From Kribbella italica (GTDB lineage: Bacteria > Actinomycetota > Actinomycetes > Propionibacteriales > Kribbellaceae): a DNA stretch of 64,000 bases. Shown here piece by piece: positions 34,095 to 42,715 of the stretch. Numbering within the stretch: the first letter of the stretch is position 1; each line of letters starts with the position of its first letter. The notes under the pieces were generated by a model that was not told where the DNA came from, ran no database searches, and was given only the letters and a program-made list of their open reading frames with translations. The stretch spans positions 5,766,001-5,830,000 of the forward strand of contig NZ_JACHMY010000001.1 of assembly GCF_014205135.1 (NCBI RefSeq), given 5' to 3'. The translations under genes were made by a program, and so were the position numbers.

Positions 34095-34735
34095 AAGACG
34101 GCTTCGTAGACGCGCATCTGCGAAACCAGATCGAGTCGACCTACGAGAGAAGGCTACACGGACTCCTTAATGACCCGAATGCAACCAGCGAGGACTTTGA
34201 CGCTCTCAATAGTTGGCAATCGAAGGCAATTGAGGATCTCAATAGCCGCCCGAAGGTCGCTGCAGCCCCTGTGCCACCGCCAGCTCCGGTACCACCGAAC
34301 ATCGGCCTGGAAGATCTAGACCTTGGCGTCACGGCACCATCGGCCGCTGCGCAAGCAGTTAACGACGCGTGCAACAGCCTCAGCATAGCCGAGGTTTACT
34401 CCAAAATCAGCAAGAACCGCTGGAAGCGCCCATATCAGGGTGAAATCAGGGAAGGCATCAAGATCAGCTGTCCGAATCCTAATCACCCCGACGAGCACCC
34501 CTCGGCCTGGCTAAACACAATTACCAACAAGTACCACTGTGGGACCTGCTGGCAGGGTGGCTACATCTACGAGATGGCTGCCCTCGCATGGGGAATGCAG
34601 CTCCCGATGGATCTGTTCCGAATCAAGTGCCGTCTGGCTAAAGAGCTTCGTGGGGTTGATTACGACGCCCTGCGCGCCGATCGGGCCGAGGCCAATCTCA
34701 ACTCGTGGGTCAAATTCCTGGGGAGTGGTTCGTGA
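34091..34735 (+). CDS. DnaG-type zinc-ribbon (CHC2-like) protein
   Basis: 214 residues. A helical N-terminus, a Pro-rich linker (residues 58-75) and a CHC2-like zinc ribbon: ISCPNPNHPDEHPSAWL, then KYHCGTCWQGGYIYEMAAL, giving Cys-x5-His ... Cys-x2-Cys. In DnaG this ribbon recognises template DNA. There is no TOPRIM catalytic domain, so it may act as an origin- or primer-loading factor with the downstream ATPase. Confidence 0.7.
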   Translation: MKDGFVDAHLRNQIESTYERRLHGLLNDPNATSEDFDALNSWQSKAIEDLNSRPKVAAAPVPPPAPVPPNIGLEDLDLGVTAPSAAAQAVNDACNSLSIAEVYSKISKNRWKRPYQGEIREGIKISCPNPNHPDEHPSAWLNTITNKYHCGTCWQGGYIYEMAALAWGMQLPMDLFRIKCRLAKELRGVDYDALRADRAEANLNSWVKFLGSGS

Positions 34736-35850
34736 GTGACGAGTCGGAGCTCACCGATGAGCAAAAGCGAAAGCGGCTAGCTGACAAGACCACTGACAGG
34801 CTCATTCAGCTTGAGGCTGATGCTCGTGCGAAGAACATCAGAAATTCGAGTCTATTCAGCCCACCGGCCTCGTTTGACAGCATGGAGGATGAGCTCGCCG
34901 GACCTGATGAGCCGGTGATCTGGACGGTAGGTCAACTGCATGAGAAGGGAACAAATACGATCATTACAGCCGCATTCAAGAGCGGCAAGACGACCCTTAT
35001 GCAAAATCTAATCAGGTCACTCGTGGACAGTGAGCCCTTCATCGGCGAGCACGCGATGCGCGAACTGGACGGCCGGGTTGCATTCTGGAACTTCGAGCTC
35101 CCAGAGGCGATGGTGAAGCGCCAGTTCCGGAAGATGAAGATTCGCCGCCTCGACAACATCTGGCCAGTGCATCTGCGTGGAACCAGGTTCGACATTATGA
35201 CCGACGTGGCTGCGGAGTGGACGATCACGGAACTTAAGCGCCGTGAGATTGAGGTCTGGATCGTAGACCCCTTCACGCGAGCATTCCACGGGAACGAGAA
35301 CGACAATGGCGAGGTTGGCGACTTCCTCGAGCGGCTGGATTGGATCAAGAGCGAGGCGGGGGTCGTTGACCTGTTCATGCCCATCCATGCCGGACGTGCA
35401 GCTGAAGGCATGAAGGGAAAGGAGCGTGCCAGGGGCGGATCTGAGAGTGACGGCTGGGCAGACAATCGCTGGGCCACATCCCGTACCGACAACAAGGTCT
35501 ACTTCCGCAACGACTGGGGACGCAGTCCGGAAATGCCCGAACGCCTGACGGAGCTAGATCCGGTTACGAACCTGCTGACATATGACGCACTTGGTCTTAC
35601 GCGCAGCCAGTTGAGCAGTGCAGGAACGCGAGCGGCCATTCTGGATTACGTGCGCAACCACCCATTGTGCTCGAAGAACCTGATTACCAAGTTGAGTGGA
35701 ATCACTGGCGAGACAAAGCTGCTGGCCAGCCTGGTCGATGACCTAGTCAAAACGGGGGGTCTTCAGGTCGAACAAACCTGGAGTCAGAGCGGTAGCAAGA
35801 TCATTAAGAGCGAGTATTGGATACCCGGAACAGTACCCGGCAAGCCCTAG
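34732..35850 (+). CDS. RepA-like AAA ATPase / replicative helicase
   Basis: 372 residues from GTG 34732 (GTGA overlap, GGGAG upstream). RecA-fold (AAA_25) ATPase: Walker A AAFKSGKTTL, a GRVAFWNFELPEA strand, Walker B EVWIVDPFTRAF, FMPIHAGRAAEG sensor. The C-terminal winged-helix-like part (AAILDYVRNHPLCSKNLITKLSG) may bind the origin. Makes the element capable of its own replication. Followed by a repeat-rich gap. Confidence 0.85.
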   Translation: MSDESELTDEQKRKRLADKTTDRLIQLEADARAKNIRNSSLFSPPASFDSMEDELAGPDEPVIWTVGQLHEKGTNTIITAAFKSGKTTLMQNLIRSLVDSEPFIGEHAMRELDGRVAFWNFELPEAMVKRQFRKMKIRRLDNIWPVHLRGTRFDIMTDVAAEWTITELKRREIEVWIVDPFTRAFHGNENDNGEVGDFLERLDWIKSEAGVVDLFMPIHAGRAAEGMKGKERARGGSESDGWADNRWATSRTDNKVYFRNDWGRSPEMPERLTELDPVTNLLTYDALGLTRSQLSSAGTRAAILDYVRNHPLCSKNLITKLSGITGETKLLASLVDDLVKTGGLQVEQTWSQSGSKIIKSEYWIPGTVPGKP

Positions 35851-35859
35851 GGCGCCCAG

Positions 35860-35949
35860 ATGGTATGGGGTGGTTTGGGGTGGTTTGAATACCATGGAGA
35901 GGGTGGGGTGGTTTGGTGGTGTATTAACCACCACCACCACCCACCAGCA
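35860..35949. repeat. Iteron-like direct repeats and dyads, candidate replication origin
   Basis: Three copies of GGGGTGGTTT at 35867-35876, 35877-35886 and 35905-35914. ATGGTAT (35860-35866) and ATACCAT (35889-35895) enclose the first two. A CCACCA-rich run at 35927-35949 can pair back with the GT-rich run. It sits directly after the RepA-like gene and before the late genes. Confidence 0.65.
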
Positions 35950-36046
35950 CCACCTACCATCTCGGCTAGACGGTTTGACATACCACCCATAACTACATGG
36001 GGGCTGAAGGACAACTGATGGAAGATATACCGAGTAGGAGATGGCA

Positions 36047-37882
36047 ATGAGTAAGGGATGGGCTGGTGGTAGTACTCGTGCATGGAGGGAACTGCGTGCA
36101 CGAGTACTTACACGCGACAACTACGAATGCCAGCTAAAGGTCCCAGGTACATGGACCACGAAGGCAGGCACGATGCAGTGCACTGTCATTGCAACACACG
36201 TGCATCATCTTGATGGGACAGACAACGGCATCATCGTGCCGCCCGATAGGCTCGTTGCCTCATGCAAAGAATGCAACCTTCAGGTCGGAGACCCAACACC
36301 ACAGCAGGCATCACCAGTTTTCCCCAGTTCTACAGGCCTAGGACATCCCGGTCCCCGTCCTTTCTCTCCCTCCGAGAACGACACTCCGATTCAAGCTCGC
36401 GAAGAGCTCATGTGGAATACCCAGCGCATGGCCTCTTACAAATGGCTGGAACCCTTCGTGGACGTTCCCGATGATGCTGCGCCGCCGCTGTATATGAGTC
36501 CGCCAGCGCCCGATGCGGTCGGCTCCTATGGCGCCCAGGCGATTCGCTGGATTGAGCTGACACAGACGGACAAGTCGGGAAGGCCACTGACGCTCCGATG
36601 GTGGCAGGCACTAGCAATTACCCGTCAACTCGAGCACCGCGAGGATGGGTCGCTGTGTTATCGGACAGTTGTCGAGTCATGCCCGCGTCGCGCTGGCAAG
36701 TCGGTGCGTATGCGGACGCTCGCGGTGTGGCGCATGAACAACCCGCACCTGTTCGGTGAGATTCAGACCATTGTGCATACCGGCTCCGATATTGCAGTCT
36801 GCGAGGAGATTCAGCGCGATGCGTGGCGCTGGTGTGAAGATGTCATGGCCTGGAAGGTCACGCGGGCTAACGGTCGTCGCGCCATCGAGACACCTGACGG
36901 TGATCGCTGGGTTGTAAAGGCGCAGGAAGCTGCTGGTTACAGCTTCGATGTGACATTGGGCATCGTGGACGAAGCCTGGAACGTGAAGCCCGAAACGGTG
37001 GACGAAGGTCTGGAACCAGCATCTCTTGAGCGACTTTCTGCTCAGATCTACATCACCAGTACGGCGCACCGACGAGCCACGTCACTTATGCGAACTCAGC
37101 TTCAGACGGCACTGACGATGGACGACCCGACCACGCTGCTGATGCTCTGGGCTGCTAAGCAGGGTGCCGATCCCGGTGACCCCGAGGTCTGGCGTGCGGC
37201 GTCGCCTTATTGGTCAGAGGATCGTCGGAGCATGATCGACAAGAAGTATTCAAAGGTTCTAGCGGGCGAGCTCGATCCTCAGGCCGACGACCCCGATCCA
37301 ATGGCTGGATTCACAGCGCAATACCTCAATATCTGGCAACTCAATGTTGCATTACGACAGAAGGGTCTGCCGCTTATCGAAAAGGAGGCTTGGCTGTCGC
37401 GTACCGTCGAGCCTCCCGCAGCCGTTCCCCAGTCGGCTGCCATTGAGTCCTGGTTCGCGGAAGGTGTGTCACTCGCCCTCGCTTGGAAGGAAGGCAGTAG
37501 GGCAATCGTCTCGGTCAAGGATTACGCCGACCTCGAAGAAGCTGCAGCGGCACTCAAGGATTCCGGATTCAGGGGCACCGCAACGGTCGGTGCGAGCCTT
37601 GTGGAAGATCCGGCCCTCCAGGGCATTCGATGTACCAAGGGTCAAGGGCTAGTGAGCGCATCAGTGCGTGAGTTCCAGCGTCTATTGTCCGAGGATGGTG
37701 TCTGGCACGACGGAGGCGATGAACTTACAAGCCAGGTTCTGAAGGCACGTACGGTGAATGGCCCTGACGGGCCAAGGATGGTCTCGACTGGGCGCGCCGA
37801 TGCTATTAAGGCGGCGCTGTGGGCAGTATTAGCCTGCCGTAAGAAGTCGGTAGGTAAACCGCGCATTCTTTACGCAAGGTGA
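36047..37882 (+). CDS. HNH endonuclease - terminase large subunit fusion
   Basis: 611 residues. Residues 1-85 form an HNH-type unit with Cys28, Cys45, the HVHH centre (His53/His54) and Cys73-x2-Cys76; the last His of a canonical HNH is Asn here. A Pro/Ser linker follows (85-110). The rest is a terminase: Walker A SCPRRAGKS (about 211-219), Walker B TLGIVDEAW, and a C-terminal nuclease-like half. In most phages the HNH gene is separate and upstream of the terminase. No small terminase gene is visible. ATG 36047 has GGAG at 7 nt. Confidence 0.85.
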   Translation: MSKGWAGGSTRAWRELRARVLTRDNYECQLKVPGTWTTKAGTMQCTVIATHVHHLDGTDNGIIVPPDRLVASCKECNLQVGDPTPQQASPVFPSSTGLGHPGPRPFSPSENDTPIQAREELMWNTQRMASYKWLEPFVDVPDDAAPPLYMSPPAPDAVGSYGAQAIRWIELTQTDKSGRPLTLRWWQALAITRQLEHREDGSLCYRTVVESCPRRAGKSVRMRTLAVWRMNNPHLFGEIQTIVHTGSDIAVCEEIQRDAWRWCEDVMAWKVTRANGRRAIETPDGDRWVVKAQEAAGYSFDVTLGIVDEAWNVKPETVDEGLEPASLERLSAQIYITSTAHRRATSLMRTQLQTALTMDDPTTLLMLWAAKQGADPGDPEVWRAASPYWSEDRRSMIDKKYSKVLAGELDPQADDPDPMAGFTAQYLNIWQLNVALRQKGLPLIEKEAWLSRTVEPPAAVPQSAAIESWFAEGVSLALAWKEGSRAIVSVKDYADLEEAAAALKDSGFRGTATVGASLVEDPALQGIRCTKGQGLVSASVREFQRLLSEDGVWHDGGDELTSQVLKARTVNGPDGPRMVSTGRADAIKAALWAVLACRKKSVGKPRILYAR

Positions 37883-37884
37883 AA

Positions 37885-37932
37885 CGGCATCGGGCCGGTC
37901 ATTCCTTGCAATGATTGACCGGCCCGATGCCG
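37885..37932. other. 17-bp perfect inverted repeat between terminase and portal genes
   Basis: CGGCATCGGGCCGGTCA (37885-37901) and its exact complement (37916-37932) with a 14-nt loop, beginning 3 nt after the terminase stop and ending 19 nt before the portal ATG. Could be a terminator/attenuator or a packaging recognition site. No T-tract follows. Confidence 0.8.
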
Positions 37933-37951
37933 TCGAGCTACGTTCCGCGCC

Positions 37952-39145
37952 ATGGGGATTTGGCGCACCATCACCGGCCGTTCATCGGTCATTGGGCACG
38001 CGCTGAGCGTCCAAACGGCCACGAACCTAGCCCCGTCCAGCGGACCGCGTTTCTCGGTCGATATTGACTCTGGTGTTCTGTACGGAACCCCCTCACTAGA
38101 GGACTACATCTACGGCCGAGGCAAGATTTCCAGAGTCGATGCATTAGCGGTTCCGGCGATCAAACGAGCCCGTGACCTGATCTGCGGCGAGATCGGTCAG
38201 TTCCCCCTTCTGCTCATTGGCCCGGATGGCAAACCGACTGACTGGGCGCTGCTCAATCAACCAGAGTCCGGCGTTGCTCGTTCGGTGACGATGACCCGAA
38301 CGATTGAGGACATGCTCCTGTCGGAGCGGGCCTGGTGGAAGGTCACTCACCTGGGATGGCACAACCGGCCGATCGAAGTGGTGCGCCTGGATGCCGAGAC
38401 GGTGACGGTCCAGCCGAGGTACGTCACGTACCCGGAGGGGTCGGCCCTCGTCTGGCCTGATGTTCCCGGCTTGGTTCGCATTGACTCTCCAAACGGGGGT
38501 CTGCTCACTGCCTCGACTGCCATTCGGACATACATCGCCCTTTCGTTGCTGGCGATGCAGGCGCTAGATGGTGCGCCTCCTATGGACTGGTTCACCCCAG
38601 CCGAGGGTGCGGACCCTGCCGACGATGACGACATTCAGGATGTCCTCGACAACTGGCAGGCTGCGCGTCGTTTGCGTCGGACTGGTTACGTCCCGACCGC
38701 GTTGAAGTACAACCGGGACGGCTTCAATCCCGAGCAGCTGCAGATGGCCGAAGCACGCGAGTTTGCGATCACTGAGATTGCTCGCTTGACCGGCATTGAC
38801 GCCGAGGAGCTCAGCGTCTCGACCACCAGTCGCACCTACTTCAACTCGCAGGACCGCCGTCGTCAGCGCATCGAGTCAGTGCTGGGACCGTTCATGACCG
38901 CAGTTGAGGGTCGTCTGTCGATGGAGGACGTGACGCCTCGCGGCTTCAAGGTTGCCTTCGACACCAGCTCCTACCTGCGCCTGGATGACCTCGCCGCAGC
39001 CCAGTCCGACGAGATTCTCATCAGGTCCAACGTGCTCACCCCCGACGAGGGGCGCGAGAAGCGTGGCCTGGAGCCGTTGGGACTCCCGGCCCCACAGACC
39101 AACCCAGCTGCGCTGCCAGCCGCACAGGAGGCCGTCAATGGCTAA
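37952..39145 (+). CDS. Portal protein (HK97 family)
   Basis: 397 residues. AVPAIKRARDLICGEIGQFPLLLI, SERAWWKVTHLGWHNRPIEVVRL, AREFAITEIARLTGIDAEELSV and a C-terminal LTPDEGREKRGLEPLGLP are typical portal segments. Forms the dodecameric DNA channel. Overlaps the protease-capsid gene by 8 bp. Confidence 0.88.
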   Translation: MGIWRTITGRSSVIGHALSVQTATNLAPSSGPRFSVDIDSGVLYGTPSLEDYIYGRGKISRVDALAVPAIKRARDLICGEIGQFPLLLIGPDGKPTDWALLNQPESGVARSVTMTRTIEDMLLSERAWWKVTHLGWHNRPIEVVRLDAETVTVQPRYVTYPEGSALVWPDVPGLVRIDSPNGGLLTASTAIRTYIALSLLAMQALDGAPPMDWFTPAEGADPADDDDIQDVLDNWQAARRLRRTGYVPTALKYNRDGFNPEQLQMAEAREFAITEIARLTGIDAEELSVSTTSRTYFNSQDRRRQRIESVLGPFMTAVEGRLSMEDVTPRGFKVAFDTSSYLRLDDLAAAQSDEILIRSNVLTPDEGREKRGLEPLGLPAPQTNPAALPAAQEAVNG

Positions 39146-40925
39146 CAGCCGCGTCACGTTCGAGGTCGCCTCGTTCGCCGTGGACCAGGAGAAGCGCACG
39201 CTGACGGGCGTTCTGCTCCCGTTCGGCGAGGTGTCGCGGCCCGCGATGGACCCCTCCACCGGAAGGTCGGCACGCTTCTCGTTTGCCGAGGGCACCATCA
39301 CCCTGCCCGAGGACTTCTCCGATGTCGTTCTCAACTATGGCCATGACGGGAAGTCGCTCTACACGCAGGTCGGTGTCGCCGTTGCTCTGGCCACAGACCC
39401 CCAGGGCGTGCAGGCCAAGTTCAAGGTCGCGCAGACGCCCGAGGGTGACCGCGTTTTGGCCCTGGCTGCAGACCGGGTTCTCAAGGCTTTCTCGGCTGAG
39501 GTCGAGGGTGAGTTCGAGGCCGGCAATGACGGCATTCAGTACTCCAAGGCAACGACTTTGACGGGCGCTGCCGTCGTCCCCAAGCCCGCTTTCGCGGGTG
39601 CACACATCACAGGTGTTGCGGCATCCGCCGCAGACAACGAAGGGAACAACATGAAGTGCACCAAGTGCGGTGCGATCCATGCTGCGGGTGTCACTGCATG
39701 TGACCCAGCAGTTCTGGCAGCCTTCACCGCTGCCCCTGTCGCGTTTTCCGTGGCCGACGGTAACAAGCTCATGCAGGACGTCACGGCCCTGACCGAGAAG
39801 ATCGCCGCGCTCGAGAAGATCAAGATCCCGGTCGGCCCTGGACCGGCGCAGTTCCAGGTCAGCGAAGAGCCGATCTACCGGTTCGCTGGCAGCGAGCCTG
39901 CGCCGTCCGGTTTCGACTTCGCGACGGACCTTCTGGCCGCTGCGAAGGACGGTGACTCGGCGGCTTTGGCTCGGCTGCAGAAGTTCACTGCCGAGAACAT
40001 GAGCCCACAGTTCGCGGACCAGCCGACGACCACGGCCGACGTTGCTGCGGTCAACCAGAGTCAGTACCGGCCAGACATGTTCCTTGGTCAGGCTCCGACT
40101 CCGCAGAGCCCGCTCTATGACACGTTCTACAAGGGCAGCCTCAGCAACGTGACCCCGTTCTTCTGGTCGAAGCTTGACCGGGCGAACACTGACGTCGGCG
40201 TGGCCGACCACACCGAGGGTGTCGAGCCGGAGTCGCGTGACCTGGTCACGGCGGCTGGTACGACGGTGACCCCGACGCCGGTGTCCGGCCGAGTCCACAT
40301 CACGCGTGAGGTCGCAGACCAGGGCGGCAACCCGGTCGTGTCCGGGCTGGTGTGGTCGGAGTTCCAGCGGTCCTTCAGGATCGCGCTGGAGACGAAGACA
40401 GCTGGCCTGCTGACCGCTGCAGCGGGCTCGATGACCGCGCTCACGACCATCGCTGCTGGTGCCTCGGGCATCGTTGCGGGACGTGCGGTTGAGTCTGGCC
40501 TTCTGGACCTTCAGTTCCTGGTAGACGGGTTCCGTTTCACCAAGGCGTTCGGGCACATCGATCTCTACAAGGCCTTGTCGCAGGCCGTGATGCCGCAGTT
40601 CAGCGGGGATACGACCGGCGAGAAGGTCTACCCGATCATCAACCCGCAGAACCGGGACGGCATCCAGGGCGCCAAGTACTCGTTCATTGACATTGCTGGG
40701 TACCGCATGGAGCCGACGCCGAGCCTCGGCGCCACGAGCACCAGCGCGAGCAACTCCTACGTCGCAGACCCGAACGCCGTGCACGTCTGGTCGTCGGGCC
40801 TGACCCGACTGGACAAACTCCAGGAGAAGGTCGAGGGCTGGGACATGGGCGTGTTCGCCTACTTCGCCGGGGTTGTCTACGACATCACCGGTCTCCGCAA
40901 GATCGCCTACGACCCGACTGCCTGA
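39138..40925 (+). CDS. Prohead protease - major capsid protein fusion
   Basis: 595 residues from ATG 39138 with AGGAGG at 7 nt. Residues 1-160 look like an HK97-type prohead protease (GVLLPFGEVSRP, candidate His in LNYGHDG, candidate Ser in LKAFSAEVEG). Residues about 172-300 contain a CxxC-type zinc-like knot (CTKCGAIHAAGVTAC) and a helical scaffold-like part. The remainder is an HK97-fold capsid (NQSQYRPDMFLGQ, GRVHITREVADQGGNPVV, FAYFAGVVYDITGLRKIAYDP). An in-frame ATG at 39651 preceded by AAGGGA could give a capsid-only product. Confidence 0.82.
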   Translation: MANSRVTFEVASFAVDQEKRTLTGVLLPFGEVSRPAMDPSTGRSARFSFAEGTITLPEDFSDVVLNYGHDGKSLYTQVGVAVALATDPQGVQAKFKVAQTPEGDRVLALAADRVLKAFSAEVEGEFEAGNDGIQYSKATTLTGAAVVPKPAFAGAHITGVAASAADNEGNNMKCTKCGAIHAAGVTACDPAVLAAFTAAPVAFSVADGNKLMQDVTALTEKIAALEKIKIPVGPGPAQFQVSEEPIYRFAGSEPAPSGFDFATDLLAAAKDGDSAALARLQKFTAENMSPQFADQPTTTADVAAVNQSQYRPDMFLGQAPTPQSPLYDTFYKGSLSNVTPFFWSKLDRANTDVGVADHTEGVEPESRDLVTAAGTTVTPTPVSGRVHITREVADQGGNPVVSGLVWSEFQRSFRIALETKTAGLLTAAAGSMTALTTIAAGASGIVAGRAVESGLLDLQFLVDGFRFTKAFGHIDLYKALSQAVMPQFSGDTTGEKVYPIINPQNRDGIQGAKYSFIDIAGYRMEPTPSLGATSTSASNSYVADPNAVHVWSSGLTRLDKLQEKVEGWDMGVFAYFAGVVYDITGLRKIAYDPTA

Positions 40926-40939
40926 TTGGAGTTTGACCG

Positions 40940-41206
40940 ATGGCTAAGCAGATCAACATCGGCGACAACATCGACCTCGGGAAGGTCGGCTATGTCAGCC
41001 TCCCTGATGGCGCGGTGGTGACCTCCGGCGCGACCTACACCGTGCGCCACGAAGGCAAGCACGTTGCCTTCGGCACCGAGACCGTCGAGTACGACGTGGT
41101 CGATCCGAACAAGCCCAGGAAGTCCAAGGCCGACGAACCAGAAGTGATGCTGCCGACCAACCCGCCGAAGCACCCTGCCGGTCCGCCTGCACCACCGAGT
41201 GCCTGA
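40940..41206 (+). CDS. Phage structural-module hypothetical protein
   Basis: 88 residues, beta-rich start (INIGDNIDLGKVGYVSLPDGAVVTSGATYTVRHEGKH) and a Pro/Lys-rich tail. Position between capsid and connector genes suggests a head decoration or stabilisation protein. No family recognised. Confidence 0.6.
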   Translation: MAKQINIGDNIDLGKVGYVSLPDGAVVTSGATYTVRHEGKHVAFGTETVEYDVVDPNKPRKSKADEPEVMLPTNPPKHPAGPPAPPSA

Positions 41207-41222
41207 GCGGAGGTGACCAGCG

Positions 41223-41537
41223 ATGACTCGACCGGACATCAGCGCCGTGAAGAACTACCTCGGTGTTACCTCTGCGTCTGACGAGGCGATCGAGTCAGCG
41301 CTGGCTGCCGAAACCGCAGCGCAAGCTGTCGTTTGTCGTATCCCTGCAGCGCCGGAGGACTACCCCGACGATCTGGCCGAAGCCTTATGTCGTCGGGTTG
41401 CCAGGAACCTCGCCCTACGCAAGATCCCCCTGGCGGTCCTCCTGGGTGACGCCGAGTCGGGTAGCACGATCCTTCCCGGACGCGATCCGGAGGTACGTCG
41501 CTACGAAGCCCCCCATCGGCGTTTGGTGGTGGGTTGA
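41223..41537 (+). CDS. Head-tail connector protein (gp6-like)
   Basis: 104 residues. ISAVKNYLGVTSASDEAIESALAAETAAQAVVCRIP and DDLAEALCRRVARNLALRKIPLAVLLGD match the helical gp6-like connector family. GGAGGTGA ribosome site. Shares one base with the next start (TGATG). Confidence 0.7.
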   Translation: MTRPDISAVKNYLGVTSASDEAIESALAAETAAQAVVCRIPAAPEDYPDDLAEALCRRVARNLALRKIPLAVLLGDAESGSTILPGRDPEVRRYEAPHRRLVVG

Positions 41538-41878
41538 TGGCCCTCTCGGCTACCCGGACGGCCATCGCTGCCGCCCTATCCGCAGTGGACGGCGTAACGG
41601 GCTATGTAGCGCGCCCGACAGTCTGGGGTTCTGGTGATGCGGTCGTCTTTCTCGATCGGCTGGAGAAGGTTGAGGGCGTCATCACCCAGGCCACCTGGCG
41701 CATTGTGCTTTTGCTCTCGGGTGATGAAGGCGTAGCTATCGATCAGCTGGACACGCTCTTTGACCCGATCATCGAAGCCACCAGGTCGGAGATCTTTATC
41801 GACTCGGCTTCACCAGAACTGATTCCATCCGAAGGCGGTCCGATGACTGCCATTGTCTTTCTCGCAAGGAGCGAATAA
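41537..41878 (+). CDS. Putative tail terminator / minor tail protein
   Basis: 113 residues, alpha/beta with alternating strands (WRIVLLLSGDEGVAIDQLDTLFDPIIEAT, GPMTAIVFLARSE), the shape of tail-terminator proteins. Position before the major tail gene supports that. TAATG overlap with the next gene. Confidence 0.6.
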   Translation: MALSATRTAIAAALSAVDGVTGYVARPTVWGSGDAVVFLDRLEKVEGVITQATWRIVLLLSGDEGVAIDQLDTLFDPIIEATRSEIFIDSASPELIPSEGGPMTAIVFLARSE

Positions 41879-42285
41879 TGGCTGCCCCAGCAGGTGCGTA
41901 CGTCCTTCGGGACGCGCTCGTAAAGATCGAGGCGACGGATTACGCCGCACAGTGCACGTCGGTAATGCTCACCCCTGAGCAGCCGACTCAGACCCTGCGC
42001 ACGATGGTTCCCGATGGGATCGTGCAGGACGTCGACTCTGCCGTCTGGACCCTGTCCATCAACGGTATTCAGGACTACGTCGAGGCTCAGGGCCTGGCGC
42101 GCTACCTGACCGAGATGTCGGGCACTGACGTGGACCTTGAGTTCGAGCCGAAGAAGGGCGGAGTCAAGGCCACGGTCACTGCTGTAGCCAAGGCCGTTCC
42201 GTTCGGTGGTGAGCAGGGCGCGTTCACGACCTTCTCGGTTGAGCTTCCCTGCAAGGGCGCTCCTGTCTTCGTGGACCCTGCCTGA
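41878..42285 (+). CDS. Major tail (tube) protein, putative
   Basis: 135 residues, beta-rich. YVLRDALVKIEATDYAAQCTSVMLTPEQP and FTTFSVELPCKGAPVFVD. Size and position immediately before the tail assembly chaperone gene are those of a small siphoviral tail-tube protein. AGGAG ribosome site. Confidence 0.68.
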   Translation: MAAPAGAYVLRDALVKIEATDYAAQCTSVMLTPEQPTQTLRTMVPDGIVQDVDSAVWTLSINGIQDYVEAQGLARYLTEMSGTDVDLEFEPKKGGVKATVTAVAKAVPFGGEQGAFTTFSVELPCKGAPVFVDPA

Positions 42286-42572
42286 TGCTCACTCTGCAGA
42301 TCACGCCTGACGGCGCACAGCCGTACAGCGTGACGGCTACGGCTCGCGACATCCTGAGCTGGGAAAAGTCCACCAAGGGCAGCAAGACGTTCATCGAATT
42401 GATGGCCTCGCCGACCATGGTTGACCTCTACCGCATCGCGCATCTCGCGTGCTGGCGACAGGGCCTGTTCACGGGCAATCAGAGGGAGTTCGAGGACTCC
42501 TGTGAGGTCACCTTCGAGGAGGAGACCGAAGAGCCGGACCCTACCGAGCCGGAACCCTCCACCGGACGCTGA
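42285..42572 (+). CDS. Tail assembly chaperone (gpG-like, zero frame)
   Basis: 95 residues; the C-terminus is Glu/Asp/Pro rich (EETEEPDPTEPEPSTGR). Position between the tail tube and tape measure genes identifies it. A frame-shifted extension exists (next entry). Confidence 0.75.
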   Translation: MLTLQITPDGAQPYSVTATARDILSWEKSTKGSKTFIELMASPTMVDLYRIAHLACWRQGLFTGNQREFEDSCEVTFEEETEEPDPTEPEPSTGR

Positions 42573-42715
42573 TCGCTCTCGCAATCCGTACGGGGATCTC
42601 GCCGACGGCCTGGGCCGAGGAGGGCGAGCAGGCAATCGTTACGGCGGTGGAACTACTAGCCGAAGGCAACAACGAGCAACGAGAGGGGGCGCCAGCAGGA
42701 TGGGACTTAGCGTAA
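42504..42715 (+). other. Minus-one-frame extension of the tail assembly chaperone (gpGT-like)
   Basis: The minus-one frame is open from the stop at 42503-42505 to TAA 42713-42715. From 42569 it encodes LIALAIRTGISPTAWA, then EEGEQAIVTAVELLAEG, which has the look of the T-domain of siphoviral chaperones (ALRTGISPxxWA). So a programmed shift between 42506 and 42569 is expected. No canonical XXXYYYZ slippery heptamer is visible. Confidence 0.7.

Noticed and set aside
35867..35949. CRISPR array
   Set aside because: Repeats are 10 bp, partly in direct tandem, with no regular spacers and no cas genes.
35743..36120. Minus-strand ORFs across the repeat-rich gap
   Set aside because: Low-complexity His/Trp/Pro translations of CCACCA and GGTGG tracts; no ribosome site.
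39135..40784. 549-codon minus-strand open frame opposite the protease-capsid gene
   Set aside because: Antisense of a clearly identified structural gene; Arg/Leu/Val-rich with no motif.
42506..42569. GAGGAGGAG as slippery site
   Set aside because: A minus-one slip there would place GGA against tRNAs read as GAG, breaking the middle base pair.
42421..42699. N-terminal extension of the gp10-like protein
   Set aside because: Arg/Ser/Pro-rich shadow of the chaperone gene; ATG 42700 gives the family start.
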